NCBI GenBank assembly: GCA_963697355.1
Contig: CAVONV010000035.1
Location: forward strand, 310,001 to 374,000
DNA: 64,000 bases
Direction: 5' to 3'
DNA from: CAVONV01 sp963697355
GTDB taxonomy: Bacteria > Acidobacteriota > Vicinamibacteria > Marinacidobacterales > DATDRI01
Both the position numbers and the translations under genes were made by a program. Positions 1 through 9,233 of the stretch are shown piece by piece. Within the stretch, counting starts at the first letter, position 1. Each line of letters starts with the position of its first letter. Under the pieces are notes generated by a model. The model was not told where the DNA came from and ran no database searches. It saw only the letters and a program-made list of their open reading frames with translations.

Positions 1-1
1 T

Positions 2-1459
2 CCTGCGGCGCTGCGTATTTCAAAGCGGGTCGGCGTGCCCGTCTCCCGAATTCTCATGCCCATGGGCTTCTGCGCCATTATCGGCGGCACCTTGACTCTG
101 GTTGGCGCCAGTCCGACGATCCTCCTCAATGACTTGTTGGTGCTGGAAGGCCAACGACTCGAGCCTTTCGGGCTGTTCACTCAAACACCGATTGGCATCT
201 GTCTCCTAACCTCCGCCCTCCTCTATTTTGCACTGTTTGGACGCTTCGTTCTGCCTGCAGGCGGGGGAGAGGCAGACAAGGGAGTCACCGCTTCTCTGTT
301 GGAACAATATCGAGCCCTTGAAATAACCTGGGAGATCCACGTACCAGAGACCTACTCCGGCGACAAGACACTCGGCGAGCTCGCTCTTCAAAACAAGTTT
401 CTCGTCACGATCGTCGCCATTCATCACGCAGCTCAAAGAAAGGAAAACCTGGTCCCACGGAGCACAGACATCGTAGCAGCCAATGACGACCTTGCTGTAG
501 TGGGCAGAGAGCGCAATATCCGCGCACTCGCCAAAGAGCTCGGCTGGGAGCTCAAAGAGGGTTTGGATGCCTTCGCCGAGACTCTTTCGCGCACCAACGC
601 CGGTATGGCGGAAACCATCGTGGGCCCCCGTTCTGAGGTCATCGGTAAGACTATGAGCGAGTCCAACCTCAAAGGTCGTTACCAGCTCAATCCCATTGCG
701 CTCGTTCGCGCCAAAAAGGCCTTCTACAGCGGTCATACGCACATCCCCCTTCAAATGGGCGACGCTATTTTGATGCAGGGACTGTGGGAGAAATTCCACC
801 GACTGAAGAACTTGCCCCAGCCCAGGGTACTAACGTTCTCATCGCCCTTGGAAGGCGAGATCATGCGACCCCAGAAGGCCAAATTGGCCATCTTCTGGTT
901 GGCGGTGGCCCTGGCCCAAATCATCTTTTTCAAAGTCACGCTTTCCGTGGCATTGATGTCCGGTGCCCTAGGCATGATCGTCACGGGTGTGCTTTCCATC
1001 GACGAGGCCTATCGAGCCGTCGACTGGATGACCGTCTTCTTACTGGCCGGCCTGATACCATTGGGCGTCGCTTTCGAGAAAACCGGCACCGCAGCGTTCA
1101 TCGCCACCGGTGTTCTGCAACTCATCGGCGAGGTCACACCCATTATTTTGCTGGCGGTGGTGGGGATCATGACATCGTTCTTCACATTGGTGATTTCCAA
1201 TGTTGGGGCAACTGTTCTCTTGGTGCCTCTGTGCATGAACATGGCCGTAATGGCAGGCGCCGACCCGCGCATGGCAGCGCTCGTCGTTGGATTGTCCGCC
1301 TCCAACACATTCATCTTGCCGACACATCAAGTCAACGCACTCATCATGAGACCGGGGGGCTACCGAACGGTAGATTACACCAAAGCCGGTGCCATCATGA
1401 CCGTGATATTCTTGGTGGTGGAGCTGACCGTGATTTACTTTTTTTATGGTGTGAGCTAG
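2..1459 (+). CDS. SLC13-family anion/sodium symporter with RCK_C domains (5' end outside window)
   Basis: This is the C-terminal part of an inner-membrane divalent-anion (dicarboxylate or sulfate type) permease. The reading frame is open from base 2, so the GTG at 35 is not the start and the gene begins before the window. The visible protein opens with a motif typical of the family (GGTLTLVGASPTILLND), has a soluble stretch of about 180 residues resembling two TrkA-C/RCK_C domains (about residues 95-280), and ends with several hydrophobic helices containing SNVGATVLLVPL and SASNTFILPTHQVNAL. RCK_C domains in this family are regulatory ligand-binding modules. The substrate cannot be told from sequence, but a sulfate-type anion would suit the neighbouring SulP gene. 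The next gene starts 59 bases downstream on the same strand. Confidence 0.85.
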   Translation, partial: PAALRISKRVGVPVSRILMPMGFCAIIGGTLTLVGASPTILLNDLLVLEGQRLEPFGLFTQTPIGICLLTSALLYFALFGRFVLPAGGGEADKGVTASLLEQYRALEITWEIHVPETYSGDKTLGELALQNKFLVTIVAIHHAAQRKENLVPRSTDIVAANDDLAVVGRERNIRALAKELGWELKEGLDAFAETLSRTNAGMAETIVGPRSEVIGKTMSESNLKGRYQLNPIALVRAKKAFYSGHTHIPLQMGDAILMQGLWEKFHRLKNLPQPRVLTFSSPLEGEIMRPQKAKLAIFWLAVALAQIIFFKVTLSVALMSGALGMIVTGVLSIDEAYRAVDWMTVFLLAGLIPLGVAFEKTGTAAFIATGVLQLIGEVTPIILLAVVGIMTSFFTLVISNVGATVLLVPLCMNMAVMAGADPRMAALVVGLSASNTFILPTHQVNALIMRPGGYRTVDYTKAGAIMTVIFLVVELTVIYFFYGVS

Positions 1460-1518
1460 CTCCAAAGAGCCCCGCCGGTGGCTGGCGGGCCAATGCGATC
1501 ACAAACAAGGAACTGAAA

Positions 1519-2754
1519 GTGCCTATCGTAACGTTATTCAGCGGAACCTATTGCCACGGCGAAGAAATCGTACCATCGCTTGCCGAGCAACTGGGATACG
1601 AACCCATCGCCAATGAGGTCATCGAAAAAACAGTCAAGAGTTTCGACATCTCAAAGGAAAACCTGCGTCGGACACTTTCCGGACCGCCTTTCTTCTGGAA
1701 CAACTTCACCCATGAAAGGGAGAAGAACCTCGCCTGTTTGAAGGTTGTTCTTGCTGATCTCATCGAGGACGATGACAAGCTAATCGACGGTTTCCTGAGT
1801 CACCTCGTGCCCGCGGACATTTCGCACGCGCTCCGTGTTTGTATCGTCGCGAACTTTCCTTACCGCATCCAACAAGCGATGGAAAAGACGGGAGAATCCG
1901 AGAAAGAGGTGACGAAACTCCTCCACAAAGGTGACGAAGAGCGCCTGCAATGGACCCAATTTCTCTTCGAAAAAGCTCCCTATGACGAGAGCCTCTACGA
2001 TCTCGTCGTCCCCATGCAAGAGACGAATGTCGAAGAGGCCACCAAGCTTATCGTTGACACCGCCGAGAGCGAGCCACTTCAGACCACTGCGCTTTCGAAA
2101 CTTGCGGCTCGCGATTTTTCTCTTGCCGCGCGAGTGAACCTTGCTCTCATCAAAGCCAATCACGACGTCGGCGTCATCGCCAGGCACGGCGAAGTGACCC
2201 TCTCCATCAATCGCCACGTCATGCGAATGAAGCAGTACCGGGATGAGCTGAAGAAAATAGCCTCGCAAGTCCCTGGTGTCAGCGATGTCAAAACCCAACT
2301 AGGTCCCAAATACCATGCACCCGCGATTAATCCCATGGCAAATGTAGCATTACCACCCAAGATCCTTCTCGTAGACGACGAAAAAGAATTCGTCCAGACC
2401 CTTTCAGAAAGACTCCAAACCCGTCAACTTCCCGCCTCGGTCGTCTACGACGGGCAGCAGGCTCTGGATTACCTGGAAACCAACGAACCCGATGTGATGG
2501 TGCTGGACCTGATGATGCCGGGGATAGGCGGGATCGATCTCCTACGGCGTCTCAAGCAGACGCACCCCAACATCGAAGTGATCATATTGACCGGCCATGG
2601 TTCCGAGCACGAACAACAGTTGGCCGCGGACCTCGGTGCTTTTGCCTATTTGCAGAAACCCGTCAACATCGAAGTCCTCGCCGAAGTCATGAGAGAAGCC
2701 TACAAGAAAGTCAACGAGGCCGCCGGCACAACTCAGAGAGACGATTCCGACTAG
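1519..2754 (+). CDS. Cytidylate kinase-like / BON-like / receiver fusion protein
   Basis: About 411 residues. The GTG at 1519 is chosen because AAGGAA lies just upstream and the protein then opens with MPIVTLFSGTYCHGEE, the usual start of a cytidylate-kinase-like domain; the longer upstream frame is a shadow of the SLC13 gene. Residues 1-190 resemble the Cytidylate_kin2 fold, but the P-loop reads SGTYCHGEE and lacks the normal glycine-rich GK signature, so catalysis is doubtful. Residues about 205-265 look like a BON domain (GEVTLSINRHV, then ASQVPGVSDVKTQLG). Residues about 280-400 form a response-regulator receiver with LLVDDE, VLDLMMPG and a conserved LQKPV. It heads a signalling operon, with the histidine kinase starting 4 bases after its stop. 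Confidence 0.8.
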   Translation: MPIVTLFSGTYCHGEEIVPSLAEQLGYEPIANEVIEKTVKSFDISKENLRRTLSGPPFFWNNFTHEREKNLACLKVVLADLIEDDDKLIDGFLSHLVPADISHALRVCIVANFPYRIQQAMEKTGESEKEVTKLLHKGDEERLQWTQFLFEKAPYDESLYDLVVPMQETNVEEATKLIVDTAESEPLQTTALSKLAARDFSLAARVNLALIKANHDVGVIARHGEVTLSINRHVMRMKQYRDELKKIASQVPGVSDVKTQLGPKYHAPAINPMANVALPPKILLVDDEKEFVQTLSERLQTRQLPASVVYDGQQALDYLETNEPDVMVLDLMMPGIGGIDLLRRLKQTHPNIEVIILTGHGSEHEQQLAADLGAFAYLQKPVNIEVLAEVMREAYKKVNEAAGTTQRDDSD

Positions 2755-2758
2755 ACGG

Positions 2759-4519
2759 ATGAAGGAAGAAAAAGCCGTTTCTCGATGGCACATTTCTGAA
2801 GAAGGTTTGAGGAAAGAGGTGCCGATAGGAGACCTCGAAATCAAACCACCCGTTCGGGTGGAAGAAACCGATTCCTCCTCGTCTCGCTACCGTGGCCTTT
2901 GGCGCCTGTCCGTCGTCGTCACGTCCCTCGTCGCCATTTTGCCCCTCGTCATCATGACGGCGGTCAACTTTCTGCACGACCGCGAGGCCAATCGCACGGA
3001 GAGCCTCCTCGCCGTCAGTCGGATCCTGACTTCGACCACACGCAGTTTGGAGTTCGCGCTCGAGGAACGGCGCAATGCACTCTCACTGATATTGAGCGAA
3101 AGCACCTACGAGGAGCTTGCCGATGAGCTTGGGCCCACGCTCGAGCACCTCCAGGCAGCCTTTGGGGGATTCGTCGATCTCGGTTTGATCCAATCCAACG
3201 GCAACCAAACCACTTATGTCGGGCCGTACGACCTCAAAGCGAAGAACTACCAGGGCCAAGACTGGTTTCACGAGGTCCTTCTTCGGGGCGTCTACATTAG
3301 TGATGTGTTCATGGGCTACAGGAACTTCCCACATTTCGTCATCGCTATCCGAGATCAGAAAGAAAACGGAGATTTCTATATCCTTCGAGCGACCATCGAC
3401 ATGGAGCTCATCACGAGCCGCATCAACACCCTGGATATGGATGTCGACACCGACGCGTTCATCATCAATCATCACGACACGCTCCAGACCGCGTCGAAGT
3501 TTTACGGCAATATTCTCCAGAAGGTCGAGGTCACCGTCCCTCCTTCGACGCACAATCCCGAAGACATCGAAGAGCATTGGGAAGACGGTACTTGGGTCAT
3601 GCAAGGGACGGCCTACATCGATGGCACTCCTTTTATCGTGATGGCCATCAAGCGGCAGACCAGCCCGTTCCGGGCTTGGCTTCGCAAAGACTCCACGATC
3701 ATTTGGTTCCTCGTCGCAAGCATCGCGTTGATCATCACCGTGGTATTGATTTCTTCCAATCGGATGGTCGCGAGTTTGAGAGAAGCCGACGCGCGCCGTA
3801 CCAAAGCACTGCACGACCTCGAGTACACGAACAAGCTGGCCACCATCGGACGGATGGCGGCAAGCGTCGCTCATGAGATCAACAACCCTTTGGCCATCAT
3901 CAATGAAGACGCGGGTCTTCTAAACGACATGGCGACCTTTACGGAGAACTATCCCCAGAAGGAAAAGACATTGAGTCTCGTCGCCTCCATCCACAAGTCC
4001 GTGGATAGGTGCAGCAACGTGACCCATCGACTCCTGGGTTTTGCCAAGCGAATGGACGTGCACAAAGAGCCCATTGCGCTCGACAAACTACTGGAAGAAG
4101 TCGTCGGCTTCCAGAGAACCGAGATAGTGCATCGAAGCATCAAGATCGAGTATCATTTTCCAGAGGTCGCACCACCGATCGAGAGCGACCGAGGAAAGCT
4201 CCAACAAGTCTTTCTCAACATCATCGGCAACGCCTTGGCAGCGGTCGAAGACGGTGGCCTGATCGAGATACGTCTGGTGCATATCGATGTCCAACACCTA
4301 GCGGTGGTCATTACCGACAACGGCACGGGCATCTCCGAGGCCGATCTAAAGAACATCTTCGAGCCCTTTTACTCGACAAAGGGAGAGTTCGGTACCGGCT
4401 TGGGGTTGTCCATTACGCGAGATATCGTCAACAAGCTAGGTGGTACCATAGACGTCCATAGCAAATTGGGTAGAGGAACGAGCTTCATCGTTACCCTTCC
4501 CATTAAGACGAATGTCTAA
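2759..4519 (+). CDS. Membrane sensor histidine kinase (dCACHE-like sensor, HisKA, HATPase)
   Basis: This is a 586-residue inner-membrane kinase. One membrane helix lies near residues 48-68 (VVVTSLVAILPLVIMTAVNF) and a second near 318-338. Between them is a periplasmic region of about 250 residues resembling a double-CACHE ligand sensor (YQGQDWFHEV and VFMGYRNFPHFVIAIRD are typical elements). The HisKA box is SVAHEINNPLAI, with the phospho-accepting His next to Glu. The ATPase domain has the N box (NIIGNALAAV), G1 (DNGTGIS), F (FEPFYSTK) and G2 (GTGLGLS). All catalytic motifs are present. It is 4 bases after the kinase-like/receiver fusion and 12 bases before a receiver gene, so these are likely partners. 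The ligand is unknown. Confidence 0.9.
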   Translation: MKEEKAVSRWHISEEGLRKEVPIGDLEIKPPVRVEETDSSSSRYRGLWRLSVVVTSLVAILPLVIMTAVNFLHDREANRTESLLAVSRILTSTTRSLEFALEERRNALSLILSESTYEELADELGPTLEHLQAAFGGFVDLGLIQSNGNQTTYVGPYDLKAKNYQGQDWFHEVLLRGVYISDVFMGYRNFPHFVIAIRDQKENGDFYILRATIDMELITSRINTLDMDVDTDAFIINHHDTLQTASKFYGNILQKVEVTVPPSTHNPEDIEEHWEDGTWVMQGTAYIDGTPFIVMAIKRQTSPFRAWLRKDSTIIWFLVASIALIITVVLISSNRMVASLREADARRTKALHDLEYTNKLATIGRMAASVAHEINNPLAIINEDAGLLNDMATFTENYPQKEKTLSLVASIHKSVDRCSNVTHRLLGFAKRMDVHKEPIALDKLLEEVVGFQRTEIVHRSIKIEYHFPEVAPPIESDRGKLQQVFLNIIGNALAAVEDGGLIEIRLVHIDVQHLAVVITDNGTGISEADLKNIFEPFYSTKGEFGTGLGLSITRDIVNKLGGTIDVHSKLGRGTSFIVTLPIKTNV

Positions 4520-4531
4520 AGGAGCGAACGG

Positions 4532-4906
4532 GTGGGCGTGAGCGAGTTGCGAGTTCTACTCGTTGACGACGAGGAAGAGTTGGTCTCCGCGTTGGTCGAA
4601 CGACTCGGCTACCGTGGTATCGAGGCCAAGTATGCCCTGAACGGTCCGCAAGCCATTGAAATGGTTCAAGGGGAGAGCTTCGACGTCGTCGTTCTCGACA
4701 TCAAACTGCCGGGGATGAGTGGGGTGGAAGTTCACAATGTCTTGAGGAACAGCTACCCTGATCTTCCCGTCGTTTTGATCACGGGCCATGGTGCCCCAGC
4801 TGAACAAATCCAAGAAAAGCCGGGCGAGCACTACGATTTCCTCGAAAAGCCCATAGGTCTGGCCGTCCTCATCGACAAGATCAGGGAGGTCGCTCGGAAG
4901 CCGTGA
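4532..4906 (+). CDS. Stand-alone response regulator receiver
   Basis: This 124-residue protein is a single receiver domain with no output domain. The acidic pair is in LLVDDEEEL, the phospho-acceptor Asp in VVLDIKLPGMSG, and the conserved Thr and Lys in LITGHG and LEKPIG. Its start is the GTG at 4532, with GGAG a short way upstream; a GTG two codons later is possible. The stop overlaps the GTG of the next gene by four bases, which suggests translational coupling. Such proteins pass phosphoryl groups or bind partner proteins; here the partner is probably the kinase immediately upstream. Confidence 0.88.
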   Translation: MGVSELRVLLVDDEEELVSALVERLGYRGIEAKYALNGPQAIEMVQGESFDVVVLDIKLPGMSGVEVHNVLRNSYPDLPVVLITGHGAPAEQIQEKPGEHYDFLEKPIGLAVLIDKIREVARKP

Positions 4907-5562
4907 GCACAGACATGGATCGAGAACCGGACTTCCAAGAAAAAGAGCTGGCGTTTTTCGGCGCCGTGACTGCGTCCATATCGCACGACCTCAACAACGC
5001 CATAGCGATCATCGAACAAACGGCAGGTCTCCTGGAAGACCTCACGATGGCCCATGATGGCGAGCGGCCGGTTCCCAACGACCAACTCCAGAATATCGCC
5101 GAGCGCATCGCCAACCAAACCAAAAGAGGAGCAACCATCGTTCGGAGGCTCAACGCTTTCGCTCACAGCGTCGATGACGGCGACAAAGAGCTCGAGCTCA
5201 ACGCATTGGTCGAGACGGTCATTGCTCTGGCCCATCGAGTCGCGGAACGCAAGCGCGTCCTTCTGGAGACTCGTATCGCTGAACAACCGGTCACTATAAG
5301 AAACAGTGCATTCCGTGTTCAGCAGGCTCTCTTCCTGTCCATCCAAAGAGCCGTAGCCGCAACACCCGAAGGGGAGACGGCCGTCCTGTCGACGGGAAAG
5401 GAAGACACCTCGGCTTGGATATCCGTGGAGGCGAAGCTCCCCAACGACTCTCCCCCGGCGAACGGGAGCGACCTCGAGTCACTGATGAAACAACTCGGTG
5501 GCAGAGTCGAGTCAAACACCAGCAAAGAGACTCTCTCGATTCGGCTGGTTTTTCCCGCCTGA
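4903..5562 (+). CDS. Short histidine-kinase-like protein with degenerate ATPase domain
   Basis: This 219-residue soluble protein starts with a HisKA-type dimerisation helix containing SISHDLNNAIAI, so a phosphorylatable His is present. The C-terminal half aligns loosely with a HATPase domain but lacks clear N, G1 and G2 boxes: there is no DxGxG and no GxGLG. The arrangement resembles histidine phosphotransfer proteins of the Spo0B or ChpT type, which evolved from kinases and no longer bind ATP. It overlaps the receiver gene by four bases, which supports a phosphotransfer role. That role is an inference; it could also be a decayed kinase. Confidence 0.65.
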   Translation: MSTDMDREPDFQEKELAFFGAVTASISHDLNNAIAIIEQTAGLLEDLTMAHDGERPVPNDQLQNIAERIANQTKRGATIVRRLNAFAHSVDDGDKELELNALVETVIALAHRVAERKRVLLETRIAEQPVTIRNSAFRVQQALFLSIQRAVAATPEGETAVLSTGKEDTSAWISVEAKLPNDSPPANGSDLESLMKQLGGRVESNTSKETLSIRLVFPA

Positions 5563-5712
5563 CCAAGGGCACCTCGATGACCGGTGAGCGTCCATCCTGC
5601 CGTGGTCAAGCTGTCAAGCAGTAGGGCCGATTAGCCGCCGCGTTGGCACGAACCTTCGCGCCATCACCTTGGAGAAGGATGCCGGGGCCCGTGGCTCGAA
5701 TCGCGGCCGAGC

Positions 5713-8700
5713 TCAACCTGACGATTCCTTCACTACTTCCAGCAGAGGGCAGTGCTCTTCTTCCGAGCCCGAATGGGCCTCATCGTAGATGCGATGTACG
5801 GCCAGGATCTGCGTGGGATAAATGTTGCTATCACCGATCGTTTCATAGACACTGTGTTCTTTGAGGACATCGAGAACATCGTCCGCCCAGCCGGAAAAGG
5901 CCACCTCGTAACCCGAGTCCCGAAGCCACCTCACCATCTTCCCCAGCTTATCCGCGCCGAGAGTATCGATCTGGTGGATCCGGTGCGAAGCAAAAAGCAC
6001 CACCTTGAGGTCCGGCATGCTGGCGACATATTCCTCGACCTTCTGGAGAAGGACCTCTGAACCGGACGAGTCCAGGGAACCGTCGAATCGAAGCGCCGCA
6101 ATGTGCCGACATCTATCGAGCCCCCATCTCTTGGCGTCTCGAAGCGAGCCGTCTGCATGGAGAGACAGCTCCGCGACATAGGGCCGGAGAGGCTGAAGCG
6201 GACAGTCCGTCTCAGTTGATTTGGCGTGTGCGTCGACGTAAATATTCCGAACGGCTTGCACTTGTGTCGGATGGATGTTGCCCTCTCCGATGAGCTCGTA
6301 GAGGTGAAATCTCTTCAGAACATCGAGCACGCTATCCGAAACACCGCTGTAGCAAATTTCGAGTCCGGAATCCCGCAATCGACTGGTGAGCCTCGAAAGA
6401 GTCGCCGCTCCGTGTGGATCGATCTGATGGATACCGTGAGCCGCAACGAGGACGTGCTTCAATTCAGGCAGATTGACAATGAGCTCATTGACCTTCGCCT
6501 CCAAGTATTTCGAGCTGGCCAAGTCCAGCGAGCCATCGAATCTAATAGCGGCAATGTGCCGGCAACGACGGAGTCCGTACCGCTCGGCATCTCGCAGAGA
6601 TCCATCCGTGTGGAGCGAAAGGTCGACAACCCGCGGCCTCATGGGCTGTAACGGGCAATCGGTCTCCGTTGAGTTCACATGGGACTTCGCATAGATGGCA
6701 GCGACGGCCAAAGCTTGGGTCGGGAACATGTTCTGCTCGCCGATGCGTTCCTGCAGACCCGTCCTCGTCAGGGCATCTTGTACTTCTTCCTTGAGCCCAC
6801 TAAAGGAAACGTCGTAGCCCGCTCCCCTCAGCCTCTCCACGAGGAGACGCAGCATGTCCTCACCGGAGGCGTCGATCTCGTTGATTCCATGGGCGACGAT
6901 GAGCACATGGCGGAGCTCCGGCATATCGGCAACCAGCTCCAGGACCTTGTCTTCGAGATAGCTCGTGTTAGCGAAGTTGAGCGGACCGTCGAAACGGATG
7001 GCGGCGATGTACTTGCATCTTCGGAGCTGATGCCGGCCCGCATCTCGGAGCGAACCGTCTGGATGAAGACTCAGTTCCGGCACGGGCGGCTTCATGGTTC
7101 GATAAAGGTATGCACCCAGTGACAAGACGACGCCCAGCGCGATACCCCATTCGAGATGAGGCGCGAAAGCAAGAGTCGCCACGAAACTGGCAACCCCCGT
7201 GAAACCATCGAACGGTTGCGCTTTCCAGGCGTGAACGAAACCTTCCACATTGAGTAGGCCAATCACCGCCATCATGATGATGGCCGCCAGGACTGCTTGT
7301 GGCAAATTGTAGAGTAGGGGTGTGAAGAAAAGCAGGACGATGACGACCACAGCGGACGAAAAAACGTTGGACATTCCCGTCCGGGCACCGGCCTGCAAAT
7401 TGACGGCAGAACGAGAAAAAGACCCGCTGACAGCATAGCTCTGGCCCATACATCCGACGATGTTGGCCAGCCCTTGTCCGATGAGCTCCCGATCTGGGTC
7501 CAGCCGTTGGTGGGTACGAGCCGCCATGGCTTTTGCAATGGAAATCGCTTCCATGAATCCGAGGATGGAGATGATGACGGCTACTAGAAAGAGCCTGTAC
7601 GCCATTCGAATGTCCACCTCGGGGAGGGCCAACTTCGGAAGCCCCTCGGGTATGGTCCCGACCACAGCACCGCCACCCGTCATGGTGAGCGCCTCTTCGT
7701 CGAGCTGGGCGTTGCCTACTCTCATGCGCCAGACGTTGCCGACCTTGGCGCTACCCTCGGGCATCCCTCCGAGCTTGTAGAAGGTGAAACCCCCGTTGGC
7801 ACTTTCCGTTGCTTCGAAGAAAAGCTCACGAAGCTCCGCTCTGTGTTGTCCTTCCAGCTCCTTTAGTTGTTCGATGCGCTGATCGAGAAGACCCGCAGCG
7901 TGGTGGAGCACCAGGGCGGTTCCGGACCGCGAGCCCACGAGTTCCTCCGACCGAGCTCCGGCCCTATCGAATCCTCCCACTCGCCTGGCGTGACAGTTTG
8001 TACAAACCTGCTGGTCGAGCTGCCGTGCGGCATCACCCACGTCGAGATCTTTGTTGCCCTGCATACGGAGTCCTTCGATCTCTTCTCTTTCGAACACCGT
8101 TTCGTTGAACGCGAGAACCAGCTGTCTCACCTCGCTCGATTCGATGTTCCCGATGGGAATCTTCTCGTTCTTCTCGAAACCAATGGCCGAGGAGATCAAA
8201 GTCGTCACCACCACAGCAACAAGAACATTGGGAATCCGCGGGTTGAGTTTCTTGAGACCCACCATGATCGCAAAGGCCAAAACCGCCATGGCGAGCGTTG
8301 CCCAGTGAGTGTATTTGATAGCGGCGAGGACGACTCCATATACGGTTTCGTAGTGGTGCTCCGCGTTGTCAACGTAAACGCCGAAGATTTTGGAAAGCTG
8401 TGAGGTCGCTATGATGAGAGCCGCCGCGTTGGTGAAGCCGTTGACGACGGGGTGCGATAGGAAGTTGACGATGAGGCCCAAGCGTAGAACGCCCAATGTC
8501 AGCTGAAACAAACCAACGAGGAGTGCCAGTAGAACCGCATAGGCGATATACTCCGCGCTCCCCGCCGCGGCCAGCGGCTCGAGAGCCGCGGCCGTCATCA
8601 GAGAAACTATCGCCACGGGACCGGTCGCAAGCTGATGGCTCGACCCAAACAAAGAGGCCACCATGGGTGGAAGAAAGGCGGCATACAATCCGTAGTAAGC

Positions 8701-8850
8701 CGGAAGCCCGGCGAGCTGGGCATAGGCCATGGATTGAGGAATGAGAACCAAAGCGACGGTGACGCCCGCAATGAGATCTGCCCTGACCGTAACAACATCG
8801 AGATTTTCGAACCAGCCGAGAAAAGGAAAGAGTCGCTTCAACAAACCCAT
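5713..8850 (-). CDS. SulP/SLC26-type anion transporter with CxxCH insert and three STAS domains
   Basis: About 1045 residues, nearly twice the usual SulP length. The ATG at 8850 is chosen (MGLLKRLFPFLGWF, with AGGCGAAG upstream); an in-frame start at 8976 adds residues unlike any SulP. Conserved elements are DLIAGVTVALVLIPQSMAYA near residue 25 and, after the insert, VVGTIPEGLP and SFSRSAVNLQAGA. Between two membrane segments there is an insert of roughly 150 residues (about 235-395) containing VCTNCHARR; the first Cys is residue 283. The C-terminus has three tandem STAS-like repeats of about 150 residues starting near 587, 737 and 887, each with an ELSLHxDGSLRDA-like opening and separated by TETDCPL linkers. 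Sulfate or bicarbonate transport is the family role. Confidence 0.85.
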   Translation of the reverse strand: MGLLKRLFPFLGWFENLDVVTVRADLIAGVTVALVLIPQSMAYAQLAGLPAYYGLYAAFLPPMVASLFGSSHQLATGPVAIVSLMTAAALEPLAAAGSAEYIAYAVLLALLVGLFQLTLGVLRLGLIVNFLSHPVVNGFTNAAALIIATSQLSKIFGVYVDNAEHHYETVYGVVLAAIKYTHWATLAMAVLAFAIMVGLKKLNPRIPNVLVAVVVTTLISSAIGFEKNEKIPIGNIESSEVRQLVLAFNETVFEREEIEGLRMQGNKDLDVGDAARQLDQQVCTNCHARRVGGFDRAGARSEELVGSRSGTALVLHHAAGLLDQRIEQLKELEGQHRAELRELFFEATESANGGFTFYKLGGMPEGSAKVGNVWRMRVGNAQLDEEALTMTGGGAVVGTIPEGLPKLALPEVDIRMAYRLFLVAVIISILGFMEAISIAKAMAARTHQRLDPDRELIGQGLANIVGCMGQSYAVSGSFSRSAVNLQAGARTGMSNVFSSAVVVIVLLFFTPLLYNLPQAVLAAIIMMAVIGLLNVEGFVHAWKAQPFDGFTGVASFVATLAFAPHLEWGIALGVVLSLGAYLYRTMKPPVPELSLHPDGSLRDAGRHQLRRCKYIAAIRFDGPLNFANTSYLEDKVLELVADMPELRHVLIVAHGINEIDASGEDMLRLLVERLRGAGYDVSFSGLKEEVQDALTRTGLQERIGEQNMFPTQALAVAAIYAKSHVNSTETDCPLQPMRPRVVDLSLHTDGSLRDAERYGLRRCRHIAAIRFDGSLDLASSKYLEAKVNELIVNLPELKHVLVAAHGIHQIDPHGAATLSRLTSRLRDSGLEICYSGVSDSVLDVLKRFHLYELIGEGNIHPTQVQAVRNIYVDAHAKSTETDCPLQPLRPYVAELSLHADGSLRDAKRWGLDRCRHIAALRFDGSLDSSGSEVLLQKVEEYVASMPDLKVVLFASHRIHQIDTLGADKLGKMVRWLRDSGYEVAFSGWADDVLDVLKEHSVYETIGDSNIYPTQILAVHRIYDEAHSGSEEEHCPLLEVVKESSG

Positions 8851-9020
8851 CGCTTCGCCTCGAACCACACGCAACAGTAACGGTGAATTGGTCTTTGTTC
8901 GCCGGCCCCACTTCGTAGTCGTCCGAATTGTATAGGATAAGTCATTAAATGTTGAATGTCTCGCCAAAGATAGCAAGAGAGTCGGCAGACAGCATCAGAA
9001 CGGAGCGTTTCTATCCCGCG

Positions 9021-9173
9021 AACAGCGCGCAGACGCATGTGGTGCCCAACTGCAAACGACAACTGGGTCAACTGATGGACTATCACAAGGAAGGCATCGA
9101 GATTGGGGTTCACGACATGCTCTCGCGCGCCATCAAGATCAATGGAAAGGCAGCGGAGAGGATGGAGTATTAA
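9021..9173 (+). pseudogene. C-terminal relic of an HdrD/DsrK-type CCG-domain protein
   Basis: The last 50 codons of this small open frame read AQTHVVPNCKRQLGQLMDYH and then GVHDMLSRAIKI. That matches the end of the HdrD-type protein at 31.8 kb (AHYVVAPCANCKKQVDEVI, then GLHDLMLKAIVL). The residues that should precede NC in the second cluster motif, including one Cys, are missing, and nothing recognisable of the rest of the gene lies upstream. It ends in TAA directly before a strong hairpin, as an operon end would. It is read as the remains of a deleted redox operon and is not expected to make a working protein. Confidence 0.6.
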
Positions 9174-9233
9174 TCAAGAAATCCCCGCAGCCCGATTTCA
9201 ACCCGCCATCAAGGCTGCGGGGATTTCTTGATT
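9172..9233 (+). terminator. Perfect 21-bp inverted repeat hairpin
   Basis: Bases 9172-9192 are exactly the reverse complement of 9213-9233, with a 20-base loop. The stem contains a GC-rich core (CCCCGCAGCC). It directly follows the stop codon of the HdrD relic and is followed by GGGG rather than a long T run, although TTTT lies at the stem end. It probably acts as an intrinsic terminator in either direction, shielding the sigma-54 promoter downstream. Confidence 0.75.

Noticed and set aside
784..1518. Long open frame in front of the kinase-like/receiver fusion
   Set aside because: It is the out-of-frame shadow of the SLC13 gene; the His- and Arg-rich translation has no family features, and a GTG with AAGGAA at 1519 gives a normal start.
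5640..5665. TGGCACG-like element after the short kinase gene
   Set aside because: The second element reads TTCGC with 13 rather than 12 bases between the doublets, and no plus-strand gene follows; the next gene is on the minus strand and convergent.
8851..8976. Longer N-terminus of the SulP transporter
   Set aside because: The extra 42 residues are basic and unlike SulP N-termini, and a good ribosome-binding site precedes the ATG at 8850.
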